Shown here: positions 26,891 through 35,094 of the stretch, piece after piece
How the letters are laid out: every line of letters starts with the position of its first letter
How positions within the stretch are numbered: the first letter of the stretch is position 1
NCBI RefSeq assembly: GCF_014268615.1
Contig: NZ_JABWQV010000001.1
Coordinates: 124,001 to 188,000, forward strand
Origin: Pseudomonas tehranensis
Lineage (GTDB): Bacteria > Pseudomonadota > Gammaproteobacteria > Pseudomonadales > Pseudomonadaceae
Reading direction: 5' to 3'
Length of the DNA stretch: 64,000 nt
Program-made: the position numbers and the translations under genes
Notes under the pieces: model-generated
The model's database searches: none
The model's input: the letters and a program-made list of their open reading frames with translations, nothing else
Told to the model about the DNA's origin: nothing

Positions 26891-27658
26891 ATGAAGTTGA
26901 CCAACAAGAGGATAGTCGTGACCGGGGTTTCCTCGGGCATCGGCGCCGAAACCTCCCGGATCCTGCGTGCCCACGGGGCCACCGTCATTGGCATGGATCG
27001 CAACGAGCCCAACCTGAGCCTGGACGATTTCATCCAGGCTGATCTCAGCCACCCGGATGCCATTGATGCGGCTGTGCAGCGGTTGCCGCAGGCCCTCGAC
27101 GGCTTGTGCAACATCGCTGGAGTCCCCGGGACCGCCGATCCGCAAGCGGTTGCCCAGGTCAATTACCTGGGGGTGCGCCATCTCTGTGGGGCGGTGCTAC
27201 CGCGCATCGCTGCCGGAGGCAGCATCGTCAACGTTGCTTCGATTCTTGGCGCGCAATGGCCGCAGCGCCTGGACCTGCACAAGGCGCTGGCCGCTACGGA
27301 AAGCTTTGCCCATGGCCAGGCCTGGCTGGCCGAACATCCGGTGCCTCAAGAGAGCTGCTACCAGTATTTCAAAGAGGCCTTGATCGTCTGGAACTACCAG
27401 CAGGCCCAACCCTGGTTCTTGCACACCTCGGTGCGCATGAATTGCGTGGCACCGGGCCCGGTGTTCACGCCCATCCTGGGTGATTTCGTCAGCATGCTCG
27501 GTCAAGAGCGCGTCGAGGCTGACGCTCATCGTATGAAGCGTCCGGCCTACGCCGATGAAGTGGCGGCTGCCATTGCCTTTCTGTGTGCCGACGAATCGCG
27601 CTGGATCAACGGCGTCAATCTGCCGGTCGATGGCGGCCTGGCATCCACCTACATCTGA
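26891..27658 (+). CDS. calA: Coniferyl alcohol dehydrogenase
   Basis: A 255-residue short-chain dehydrogenase matching the length and, as far as I recall it, much of the sequence of CalA from the eugenol degrader Pseudomonas sp. HR199. The NAD motif is VVTGVSSGIGAE; the catalytic residues are S117 in NVASILG and Y157 with K161 in CYQYFKEAL. RMNCVAPGPVFTPIL and WINGVNLPVDGGLAS are further shared stretches. The enzyme oxidises coniferyl alcohol to the aldehyde, the substrate of the dehydrogenase encoded at 21278. GGGAAG precedes the ATG. It is the first gene behind the sigma-54 promoter and heads the envelope-protein genes. Confidence 0.85.
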   Translation: MKLTNKRIVVTGVSSGIGAETSRILRAHGATVIGMDRNEPNLSLDDFIQADLSHPDAIDAAVQRLPQALDGLCNIAGVPGTADPQAVAQVNYLGVRHLCGAVLPRIAAGGSIVNVASILGAQWPQRLDLHKALAATESFAHGQAWLAEHPVPQESCYQYFKEALIVWNYQQAQPWFLHTSVRMNCVAPGPVFTPILGDFVSMLGQERVEADAHRMKRPAYADEVAAAIAFLCADESRWINGVNLPVDGGLASTYI

Positions 27659-27752
27659 ACGAGGAGCCCTGCGCGAGTTACCGCCGGCCGTTTACGGGCG
27701 ACCGGCCCGTTCACAACACATGCTTCCAACAACAAGAACAATGAGGAACAAC

Positions 27753-29399
27753 ATGCACAACTCTCGATGCTATCCAGGCTTCAAGCGTTCCGCCCTGGCA
27801 CTCTCGGTTTGCCTGGCCGGTTGGGCCTCCCAGCCCCAGGCCGCGCAAATTGACCTGGGCGACAGTGAATGGCGTTTGCGCTGGGACAACACCCTCAAGT
27901 ACAGCCAGGCCTGGCGCCTGCAGGGTGCCGACGACAACCTGGTCAACGCGCCGACGGCGGGCGGCCTGTACCCCTCGATCCAGAGCCAGGGCGACAAGAA
28001 CTTCAGCAGCGGCCTGGTCTCCAACCGCCTGGACCTGTTCAGTGAGATGGACCTGAGCCGGGAAAACTATGGCCTGCGTCTCAGCGCTGCGGCCTGGTAC
28101 GACGATATCTACAACAAGAACACCGACAGCAGCGAGCAACGGCACTTCCTCGACGATACCCGCGAGCTGCACGGGCGTGATGCCGAGTTACTCGATGCCT
28201 TCGTATTCGTGCGAGGCGATGTCGGCGAATCGAGCCAGGGCACCCTGCGTCTGGGCCGGCATAGCCTGATCTACGGCGAAAGCCTGTTCTACGGGGGCAA
28301 TGGCATCGCCAATGCCCAGGGGCCGAGCGATATCGTCAAACTGCTCAGCGTCCCCGGCACCCAATTCAAGGAAATCCTGCGGCCGGTCAATCAAGTGTCC
28401 GGGCAGTTGCAGATCAACCCGCAGGTGTCTGTGGGTGCCTACTATCAGTTCGAATGGGAGCGTTCCAACCTACCGGGGGCGGGCAGCTACCTGAGTGACA
28501 ACGATGGCATCGGCGAAGGTTCCGGCGACTGGACCCAGGTGTTTGGCAACACCACCGTGCACGCCTCCGACATCGAGGCCAGGAACTCCGGCCAAGGCGG
28601 CATGCAACTGCGCTACAAGCCCGAAGGTACCGAACTGGAACTGGGCTTCTACGCCGCCAAGTATCACGACAAGGCGCCGAGCGCGCTCTATGCCTATCTG
28701 GATGGTGCAGCGGCTGCCGCCACCGGGCTGCCGATCCTGGGTTCCTATCGCCAGGTTTACGCCGAAGACATCAAAACCCTGGGCGCCAGCTTCTCCACGG
28801 CCTATGGCCCGTTCAATTTCGCCGGCGAGACCTCGGTGCGTTGGGATGCTCCGCTGGTGAGCAACCTGCAGGTGGTGACACCGGGAATGGCCGCGGACAA
28901 CAGCGGCGATGCGCTCTACGCCAAGGGCAAGACCGCCCACGTCAACCTCTCGACCATCTACCTGCTGTCGCCCAACTCGCTTTGGGATGGCGGCTCGGTG
29001 CTCGCCGAACTGGCCTGGAACCGTACCCTCAGCGTCACCGACAACCGCGCGGCACTGGATTCCAACACCACCCGTGACGCGACGGCGCTGCGGGTGCTGG
29101 CCGAGCCGGCTTACTTCCAGGTAGCCGACGGTCTGGACCTGAGCGTGCCGGTGGGGTTTGGCGTCGTCCTCGATGGACGCTCCTCAGCTGTCAGCAAGGC
29201 CGGGTTCGGCAATACCCACGCCGGCGACTGGAGTGTCGGGCTCAAAGCCACTTACCTGCAGCGCTGGGACTTCGGCATCAATTACGTGAATTTCTTCGGC
29301 AAGAAGGCGGCGGGGCTGCGCGAGGACGGCAACTTCAGCTACGGCCAATCCCTGGCCGACCGTGACTTCGTCGCCATGTACGTGAAAACCACATTCTAA
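27753..29399 (+). CDS. DUF1302 outer-membrane barrel protein
   Basis: A 548-residue DUF1302-family protein. A signal peptide ends near residue 31 (RSALALSVCLAGWASQPQAA). The mature part alternates polar and hydrophobic residues like a beta-barrel and ends FVAMYVKTTF, with the C-terminal phenylalanine typical of outer-membrane proteins. EWRLRWDNTLKYSQAWRL and LRLGRHSLIYGESLFYGGNG are recognisable family stretches. I chose ATG 27753, which has GAGGA at good spacing. It lies 94 bases after calA and 18 before a DUF1329 gene, a pairing seen widely in hydrophobic-compound clusters. Its biochemical function is not established; import or export of a hydrophobic substrate is inferred. Confidence 0.82.
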   Translation: MHNSRCYPGFKRSALALSVCLAGWASQPQAAQIDLGDSEWRLRWDNTLKYSQAWRLQGADDNLVNAPTAGGLYPSIQSQGDKNFSSGLVSNRLDLFSEMDLSRENYGLRLSAAAWYDDIYNKNTDSSEQRHFLDDTRELHGRDAELLDAFVFVRGDVGESSQGTLRLGRHSLIYGESLFYGGNGIANAQGPSDIVKLLSVPGTQFKEILRPVNQVSGQLQINPQVSVGAYYQFEWERSNLPGAGSYLSDNDGIGEGSGDWTQVFGNTTVHASDIEARNSGQGGMQLRYKPEGTELELGFYAAKYHDKAPSALYAYLDGAAAAATGLPILGSYRQVYAEDIKTLGASFSTAYGPFNFAGETSVRWDAPLVSNLQVVTPGMAADNSGDALYAKGKTAHVNLSTIYLLSPNSLWDGGSVLAELAWNRTLSVTDNRAALDSNTTRDATALRVLAEPAYFQVADGLDLSVPVGFGVVLDGRSSAVSKAGFGNTHAGDWSVGLKATYLQRWDFGINYVNFFGKKAAGLREDGNFSYGQSLADRDFVAMYVKTTF

Positions 29400-29417
29400 T
29401 AAGAGGTTTCATTTTCT

Positions 29418-30779
29418 ATGCAAAGCCTATTTTCCTTGCGTATTTCGGCCCTGGCCATTGCCTTGTTGAGTGCCGGCCTGGCGCAGGCGGCGGTTTCCCC
29501 TGAGCAGGCCGCACGGCTCGGCACCGAGCTCACGCCGCTCGGCGCCGAGCGCGCCGGCAACCAGGACGGCAGCATTCCTGAGTGGACAGGCGGCTATACC
29601 ACGGCGCCGGCCGGCTACAAGAACGGCGACAAACGTGCCGATCCGTTCGCCGCCGACAAGCCGCTGTATTCGGTCAGCGCGGCCAACATGGCACAGTACG
29701 CCGACCAGTTGGCCGAGGGCACCAAGGCCTTGCTGCAGAAGTATCCGGGTTACCGCCTGGACATCTATCCGACCCGGCGCAGTGCTGCCGCGCCGCAGTG
29801 GGTGTACGACAACACCCTGACAAACGCCACCCGCGCCACCCTCGATGTGCCCACTGAGAAAGTCAGCGGCGCCTATGGCGGGATTCCTTTCCCATTGCCG
29901 CAAAACGGTGCCGAGGTGTTGTGGAACCACCGCCTGTCCTGGCAGGGCGCCGACACCTTCTATTCGCCGTTCGACACTTGGCTGATGACTGCTGGCGGCA
30001 AGAAGATCCAGGCCACCCGCGCGCGTTTCTGGTACCAGAGCCCTTACTACTTCAAAGAGGGCAACCTCGACACCTTCGCGGGCAAGTTTCTGATCGGCAA
30101 ACTGGCTACGGAACTGCCGTCCTCCAAGGCCGGCGAGGGGCTGATGACCCACTGGGACATGGACCCCGGCAAACGCGCCGCCTGGCAGTACCTGGTCGGC
30201 CAGCGTCGGGTGCGCCGTGCACCGAACGTCGCATACGATACGCCGGACTTCGTCACCTCGGGCGTCGGATTCTTCGACGAGGCCTTCATGATCTTCGGCC
30301 CCACCGATCGTCATGACCTCAAACTGATCGGCAAGAAAGAACTGCTGGTGCCTTACAACAACAACCGTGCGGCGGCGGTGAGCAGCGACGAATTGGTCAA
30401 GCCAGGTTTCCTCAACCCGGATCTGGTGCGCTGGGAGAAGCATCGGGTCTGGGTTGTGAGCGCCACGCTCAAGGACGGCAAGCGTCACGTGGTGCCCAAG
30501 CGTACCTACTACGTGGACGAGGACTCCTGGCAAGTGCTGCTGCTCGACGGCTATGACGCCCAAGGCAAGTTGGGGCGGCACAACTACACGCTCACCCTGC
30601 TGGCGCCTGAAATGCCGGCGCTGACCTCTCAAATGATGTGGGGCAGTTACAACCTGGAAACCGGGGCCTACTTCCTGAACTCCTCGGCCAACGATTTGGG
30701 TGTGCAGTACCAGAGCTATCCGCGTCCGCCGGCCGCGTTTTTTACCCCTGATGCCATGGCCAGCGACAGCATGCGCTAA
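29418..30779 (+). CDS. DUF1329 periplasmic protein, LolA-like
   Basis: A 453-residue DUF1329-family protein with a signal peptide (LRISALAIALLSAGLAQAA, cleavage near residue 25). Family marks are SPEQAARLGTELTPLGAERA, GSIPEWTGG, IPFPLPQNGAEVLWNH and the late RHVVPKRTYYVDEDSWQV. The fold is thought to resemble the lipoprotein carriers LolA and LolB, which would suit ferrying a hydrophobic molecule across the periplasm. It sits between the DUF1302 barrel and the YCF48/MMPL genes in one transcript. No enzymatic residues are evident, and the specific role is inference. Confidence 0.85.
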   Translation: MQSLFSLRISALAIALLSAGLAQAAVSPEQAARLGTELTPLGAERAGNQDGSIPEWTGGYTTAPAGYKNGDKRADPFAADKPLYSVSAANMAQYADQLAEGTKALLQKYPGYRLDIYPTRRSAAAPQWVYDNTLTNATRATLDVPTEKVSGAYGGIPFPLPQNGAEVLWNHRLSWQGADTFYSPFDTWLMTAGGKKIQATRARFWYQSPYYFKEGNLDTFAGKFLIGKLATELPSSKAGEGLMTHWDMDPGKRAAWQYLVGQRRVRRAPNVAYDTPDFVTSGVGFFDEAFMIFGPTDRHDLKLIGKKELLVPYNNNRAAAVSSDELVKPGFLNPDLVRWEKHRVWVVSATLKDGKRHVVPKRTYYVDEDSWQVLLLDGYDAQGKLGRHNYTLTLLAPEMPALTSQMMWGSYNLETGAYFLNSSANDLGVQYQSYPRPPAAFFTPDAMASDSMR

Positions 30780-30865
30780 GCGATTGTGCAAGGCGCCGGG
30801 GCCCAGGCATCGGCGCGTTGTGCGATCAGCGTCTGGATAACTCTTATGCGATGGTCGGAGCGGAC

Positions 30866-31945
30866 ATGATCGGTAATTTTTCACTCATGCGGGCGCTACC
30901 GGTGGCTTTGCTGCTGGCTGCGTTATCAGTGTCAGGTTGGGCAACGGCCAGCCCGGGGATTGCGCTACTCAACCAAGCGGCCTTGCAGAGCGCCAAGGCA
31001 CCCCGTGCGGTGCTGCTGGCGGTCACCCGGGCCGGCGAACGGCTGGTGGCGGTCGGTGAACGCGGCATCGTCCTGCTCTCTGACGACTCCGGCCAGAGCT
31101 GGCGTCAGGCGCGTGTGCCGGTCAGCGTCAGCCTGACCGCCGTGCAGTTCGTGGATGCCGAGCAGGGCTGGGCTGTCGGTCATATGGGCGTGATTCTGCG
31201 CAGCACCGACGGTGGCCAAACCTGGGTCAAGCAACTCGATGGTGTTGCAGCGGCGCATCTGGCGCTGGTTTCGGCGCAACAAGGTAACGACGCCAAGCGG
31301 CTCAAGGATGCCCAGTGGCTGGTCGCCGATGGCCCGGACAAACCCTTTCTCGACCTGTACTTCAGCGACCGCCGTAACGGTTACGTGGTCGGTGCCTATG
31401 GCCTGATCCTGCATACCACGGATGGGGGCGATAGCTGGCAGCCGTGGATGCAGCAGGTGGATAACCCCGAGGGCCTCAACCTGTACGGCATTCGCCCTGC
31501 GGGCGGCGCGCTGTTCATCGTCGGCGAACGCGGTCTGCTGCTGCGCTCGGTTGACAACGGCGGCAGTTTCCAGGCGCTCGAGTCACCCTATGACGGCAGC
31601 TTCTTCGGTTTGCAGGGCAGTCCTGCCGGCGAGTTGGTGGCCTTCGGTTTGCGCGGCAATGCTTATTGGTCGGGCGACCAGGGACTCACATGGCGGCGCG
31701 TTGAGACCGGTCTGGAGGTGGCGCTGTCGAGCGGCACCCAACTGCCTGATGGCGCGTTGATCCTGGCCAGCCAGGCCGGTGATTTGTTGCTCAGCCCCGA
31801 CCGGGGACGCAGCTTACGGCATCTGACAGGTCCGGCTGGCGCCTCGATCGCCGGCCTGGTCGCGGCCCCCGATGGCAGTTTGATCAGTGTCGGCCTCAGT
31901 GGCGTGACCCGCCTCAAACACAACCTTTCCTCGGCCCAACGTTGA
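30866..31945 (+). CDS. YCF48/BNR-repeat periplasmic beta-propeller
   Basis: A 359-residue exported protein related to the photosystem II assembly factor YCF48 and sialidase-type BNR repeats. A signal peptide ends near residue 31 (LPVALLLAALSVSGWATAS). Repeated propeller motifs are visible: LSDDSGQSWRQA, RSTDGGQTWVKQ, HTTDGGDSWQPW, RSVDNGGSFQAL, WSGDQGLTWRRV and LSPDRGRSL, about six to seven blades. I chose ATG 30866, with GGAG six bases upstream; other in-frame starts lie at 30851 and 30818. In such clusters it accompanies the MMPL permease, perhaps as an accessory or docking protein. Confidence 0.82.
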   Translation: MIGNFSLMRALPVALLLAALSVSGWATASPGIALLNQAALQSAKAPRAVLLAVTRAGERLVAVGERGIVLLSDDSGQSWRQARVPVSVSLTAVQFVDAEQGWAVGHMGVILRSTDGGQTWVKQLDGVAAAHLALVSAQQGNDAKRLKDAQWLVADGPDKPFLDLYFSDRRNGYVVGAYGLILHTTDGGDSWQPWMQQVDNPEGLNLYGIRPAGGALFIVGERGLLLRSVDNGGSFQALESPYDGSFFGLQGSPAGELVAFGLRGNAYWSGDQGLTWRRVETGLEVALSSGTQLPDGALILASQAGDLLLSPDRGRSLRHLTGPAGASIAGLVAAPDGSLISVGLSGVTRLKHNLSSAQR

Positions 31946-31987
31946 ACAACTTGCCAGAGCCCTACGCGGCCGTATTCGGAGTCCGAT

Positions 31988-34423
31988 GTGAACGACAATA
32001 ATCCCTCCCTCGAACAGCAAGTGGTGATTGCCCGGCTGGAGGATTTCGATCCGCGCTCCGGCAATCTGGGCGAGCGGGCGATCTTCAATCACCGCCCCTG
32101 GGTGGTCCTGTTCTGCCTGTTGGTCACTCTGGTGCTGGGTTACCAGGCCAGCAAGATTGGCCTTAACGCCAGTTTTGAAAAGACCATTCCAACCTCTCAC
32201 CCCTACGTGGCCAACTTCCTTGAGCGGCGCAGTGAACTGAGCGGTCTGGGCAATTCGATTCGCATCGCCGTACAGATCAAGGACGGCAGCATATTCGACA
32301 AGGACTACCTCGACGTTCTCGCCAGGCTCAACGACGAGATCTATTTGCTGCCAGGCGTCGACAAGCCCTACATGAAATCGCTATGGACGCCCACCACGCG
32401 CTGGACCGCGGTGACAGAGGAGGGGCTGGATGGCGGCACGGTGATCCCGGACACCTATGACGGTTCTGCGGCCAGCCTGGAGCAGGTGCGCACCAACGTG
32501 GCCCGCTCCGGCGAGATTGGCCAACTGGTGGCAGGCAACTTCCAGTCCAGCGTGATCTTCGTGCCGCTGCTGGAAATCAACCCGGTGACCGGCAAGGCAC
32601 TGGACGCAGGCGAGCTCTCCCGGCAGTTGGAAGCGTTGCGCGACAAATACCAGAACGAGCGCATCCAGATTCACATCACCGGCTTCACCAAGATCATCGG
32701 CGACCTGATTGCCGGATTGGCGCAGGTCATGCTGTTCTTCGTCATCGCCGTGCTGGTAACGGTGACGGTGCTCTATTGGTACACCCGTTGCGTGCGCAGT
32801 ACCGCGCTGGTGGTGCTTTGCTCCTTGGTGGCGGTGCTCTGGCAGATCGGTCTGCTGGCGACCCTGGGTTATGACCTCGACCCTTACTCGGCGCTGGTGC
32901 CTTTCCTGGTGTTCGCCATTGGCATGAGCCACGGCGCGCAGAAGATGAACGGCATCATGCAGGACATCGGCCGTGGCACTCACCGGGTGGTGGCCGCGCG
33001 CTACACCTTCCGCCGTCTGTTCGCCGCCGGCATGACCGCGTTGCTCTGCGATGCGGTGGGTTTTGCCGTGCTGATGGTGATCAAGATCCAGGTGATCCAG
33101 GACCTGGCGATCACCGCCAGCATCGGCGTGGCAGTGCTGATCTTCACCAACCTGATCCTGCTGCCGATTCTGCTCAGTTACATCGGCGTCGGCGCCAAGG
33201 CAGCCGAGCGCAGCTTGCGGGCCGAAACGGCCGAGTTGAAAGCGAACGTCAAGCATCCGCTCTGGAGTTTCCTCGACCTCTTCACCCGCCGCTCCTGGGC
33301 TTACGGCGCCTGTCTGGTGGGCCTGGCGCTGGCGATCGGCGGTTTCGCCGTCAGCCTGCAGTTGAAAATCGGCGACCTGGACCCCGGTGCCCCGGAGCTG
33401 CGTCCCGATTCGCGCTACAACCGCGATGCGGCCTTCATGACGCAGAACTACGCGGCCAGTTCAGACATTTTCGTGGTCATGGTCAAAACCCCGGAAGACC
33501 AATGCACCCGCTATCCGACCCTCGCCGCGGTGGACGCCCTGGCCTGGCAACTGGAGCAGTTGCCGGGTGTGGAGTCGACCAACTCCATGGCCGCCCTGAG
33601 CAAGATCGCTGCCGCCGGGTATAACGAGGGCAACTTCAAGTGGTACGAACTGATCCCCAACGATGGGGCTCTCGGCGCAGTACAGACCCGTGCGCCGCGT
33701 GAGCTGTTCAACCAGGGTTGTTCACTGCTCTCGCTCTACGTCTACCTGGCCGACCACAAGGCCGACACCCTGGAACGGGTGGTGCAGACCAGCGAAGCCT
33801 TTATCGCCCAGCAGCGACTGCCGGACGTGAAGTTCATGCTCGCTGCGGGGAGCGCTGGAATCGAGGCGGCCACCAACATTGTGGTGAAGAAGGCCATGCG
33901 CGAGATGCTGTTCTGGGTCTACGGCGCCGTGATTCTGCTTTGCTGGGTGACCTTCCGTTCCTGGCGTGCGGTACTCGCCGCGGTGCTGCCACTGATGCTC
34001 ACCTCGATTCTTTGCGAGGCGCTGATGGTTGGCCTGGGCATGGGCGTCAAGGTGGCCACACTGCCGGTGATCGCCCTCGGGGTAGGCATTGGTGTCGACT
34101 ACGCCCTGTATGTGCTGAGCGTGATCCTGACCCACATGCGCGCTGGCGCCACGCTGTCCGAGGCCTATTACCGGGCGCTGCTGTTCACCGGCAAGGTGGT
34201 TTTGCTGACGGGCATCACCCTGGCAATCGCCGTGGCGACCTGGGCGTTCTCGCCAATCAAGTTCCAGGCCGACATGGGCATCCTGCTGGCCTTCATGTTC
34301 CTGGTGAACATGCTCGGCGCGCTGATCCTGTTGCCGGCATTGGCGTACTTCCTGTTGCCGCAACGCTTGTTCGTAAAAAAGCCTGAGGTGGCCGGCGCGT
34401 TGCAGCCGGTCGGGGAGGGCTGA
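31988..34423 (+). CDS. MMPL/RND-superfamily membrane transporter
   Basis: An 811-residue inner-membrane protein of the RND superfamily's MMPL branch. It has two homologous halves, each with one helix, a large periplasmic loop, and a five-helix bundle. The first bundle is about 245-400 (LIAGLAQVMLFFVIAVL; PFLVFAIGMSHGAQKMNG) and the second about 640-790 (VKVATLPVIALGVGIGVDYA). The conserved GMSHG and GVGIGVDYA segments carry polar residues that could relay protons. The start is GTG at 31988 with GGAG upstream. MMPL proteins move lipids and other hydrophobic compounds. It ends the calA-DUF1302-DUF1329-YCF48 transcript and is followed by a strong hairpin. Confidence 0.9.
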   Translation: MNDNNPSLEQQVVIARLEDFDPRSGNLGERAIFNHRPWVVLFCLLVTLVLGYQASKIGLNASFEKTIPTSHPYVANFLERRSELSGLGNSIRIAVQIKDGSIFDKDYLDVLARLNDEIYLLPGVDKPYMKSLWTPTTRWTAVTEEGLDGGTVIPDTYDGSAASLEQVRTNVARSGEIGQLVAGNFQSSVIFVPLLEINPVTGKALDAGELSRQLEALRDKYQNERIQIHITGFTKIIGDLIAGLAQVMLFFVIAVLVTVTVLYWYTRCVRSTALVVLCSLVAVLWQIGLLATLGYDLDPYSALVPFLVFAIGMSHGAQKMNGIMQDIGRGTHRVVAARYTFRRLFAAGMTALLCDAVGFAVLMVIKIQVIQDLAITASIGVAVLIFTNLILLPILLSYIGVGAKAAERSLRAETAELKANVKHPLWSFLDLFTRRSWAYGACLVGLALAIGGFAVSLQLKIGDLDPGAPELRPDSRYNRDAAFMTQNYAASSDIFVVMVKTPEDQCTRYPTLAAVDALAWQLEQLPGVESTNSMAALSKIAAAGYNEGNFKWYELIPNDGALGAVQTRAPRELFNQGCSLLSLYVYLADHKADTLERVVQTSEAFIAQQRLPDVKFMLAAGSAGIEAATNIVVKKAMREMLFWVYGAVILLCWVTFRSWRAVLAAVLPLMLTSILCEALMVGLGMGVKVATLPVIALGVGIGVDYALYVLSVILTHMRAGATLSEAYYRALLFTGKVVLLTGITLAIAVATWAFSPIKFQADMGILLAFMFLVNMLGALILLPALAYFLLPQRLFVKKPEVAGALQPVGEG

Positions 34424-34445
34424 CGGCGCGAACAACACCGGTTCT

Positions 34446-34476
34446 TGCCAGGTAAGCCGGCGCGGCTTGCCTGGCA
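34446..34476. terminator. Strong hairpin after the MMPL gene
   Basis: A 14-base stem with a three-base loop (left arm TGCCAGGTAAGCCG, loop GCG, one wobble pair) starts 22 bases after the stop codon. There is no T-tract, so it may stabilise the transcript end or need a factor to terminate. Confidence 0.55.
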
Positions 34477-34665
34477 TGAACCCCTCAACAAAGCCGCTGA
34501 GTTCGCCAGCGTTACGGCTTGGCTTCAGGCGTAAGGATAAGAAAAATCGGGAACTAACGCTTTCGCCTCACGATCCCTTTCCCTGTGCGTAGTCAATACG
34601 ACCCGGATCGGCCGATTCATCCGTCATGAGTGTCCATCCAGGTCGTTGAACCATAAGGAGGCCCC

Positions 34666-35094
34666 ATGACCGTTACCGCTCACCCCCTCTACGGAAGCAC
34701 GCCCGGCCCGCTTCACGCGATCTTGCTGGCCGGCACCGTTCCCCTGTTTCTAGGGGCATTGCTGAGTGACATTGCCTACTACAAGACCTATCAGATCCAG
34801 TGGAGCAACTTTGCCTCCTGGCTGATTGCCGGTGGGTTGGTTTTGGCTGGATTGGCGCTGTTGTTCGCCCTCGTCAATCTGCTCCGGGCGGACCGCAAGG
34901 CGGGGCGCGTCGTGATGTACCCGGTGCTACTGCTGGTCACCTGGGTGTTGGGGCTGGTCAACGCTTTCGAGCATGCCAAGGACGCCTGGGCCGTCATGCC
35001 CATGGGGTTGGTGCTGTCTGTCATCGTGACCCTGCTGGCCTGTGTGACGGCGTGGACAGGACTTACCCACTCGCGCTCGGGAGGTGGGCAATGA
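34666..35094 (+). CDS. DUF2231 membrane protein
   Basis: A 142-residue inner-membrane protein with four predicted helices (about 16-38, 48-70, 83-100 and 110-130). It starts HPLYGSTPGPLHAILLAGTV, the DUF2231 signature with conserved histidines. AAGGAGG precedes the ATG. Its stop overlaps the ATG of a sorbosone dehydrogenase-like lipoprotein by four bases, and in other proteobacteria this pairing recurs. A role as membrane anchor or electron-transfer partner (cytochrome-like histidines) is possible but unproven. Confidence 0.85.
   Translation: MTVTAHPLYGSTPGPLHAILLAGTVPLFLGALLSDIAYYKTYQIQWSNFASWLIAGGLVLAGLALLFALVNLLRADRKAGRVVMYPVLLLVTWVLGLVNAFEHAKDAWAVMPMGLVLSVIVTLLACVTAWTGLTHSRSGGGQ

Noticed and set aside
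29427..30884. A 485-residue minus-strand open frame over the DUF1329 gene
   Set aside because: Antisense shadow of a gene with a signal peptide and conserved family motifs.
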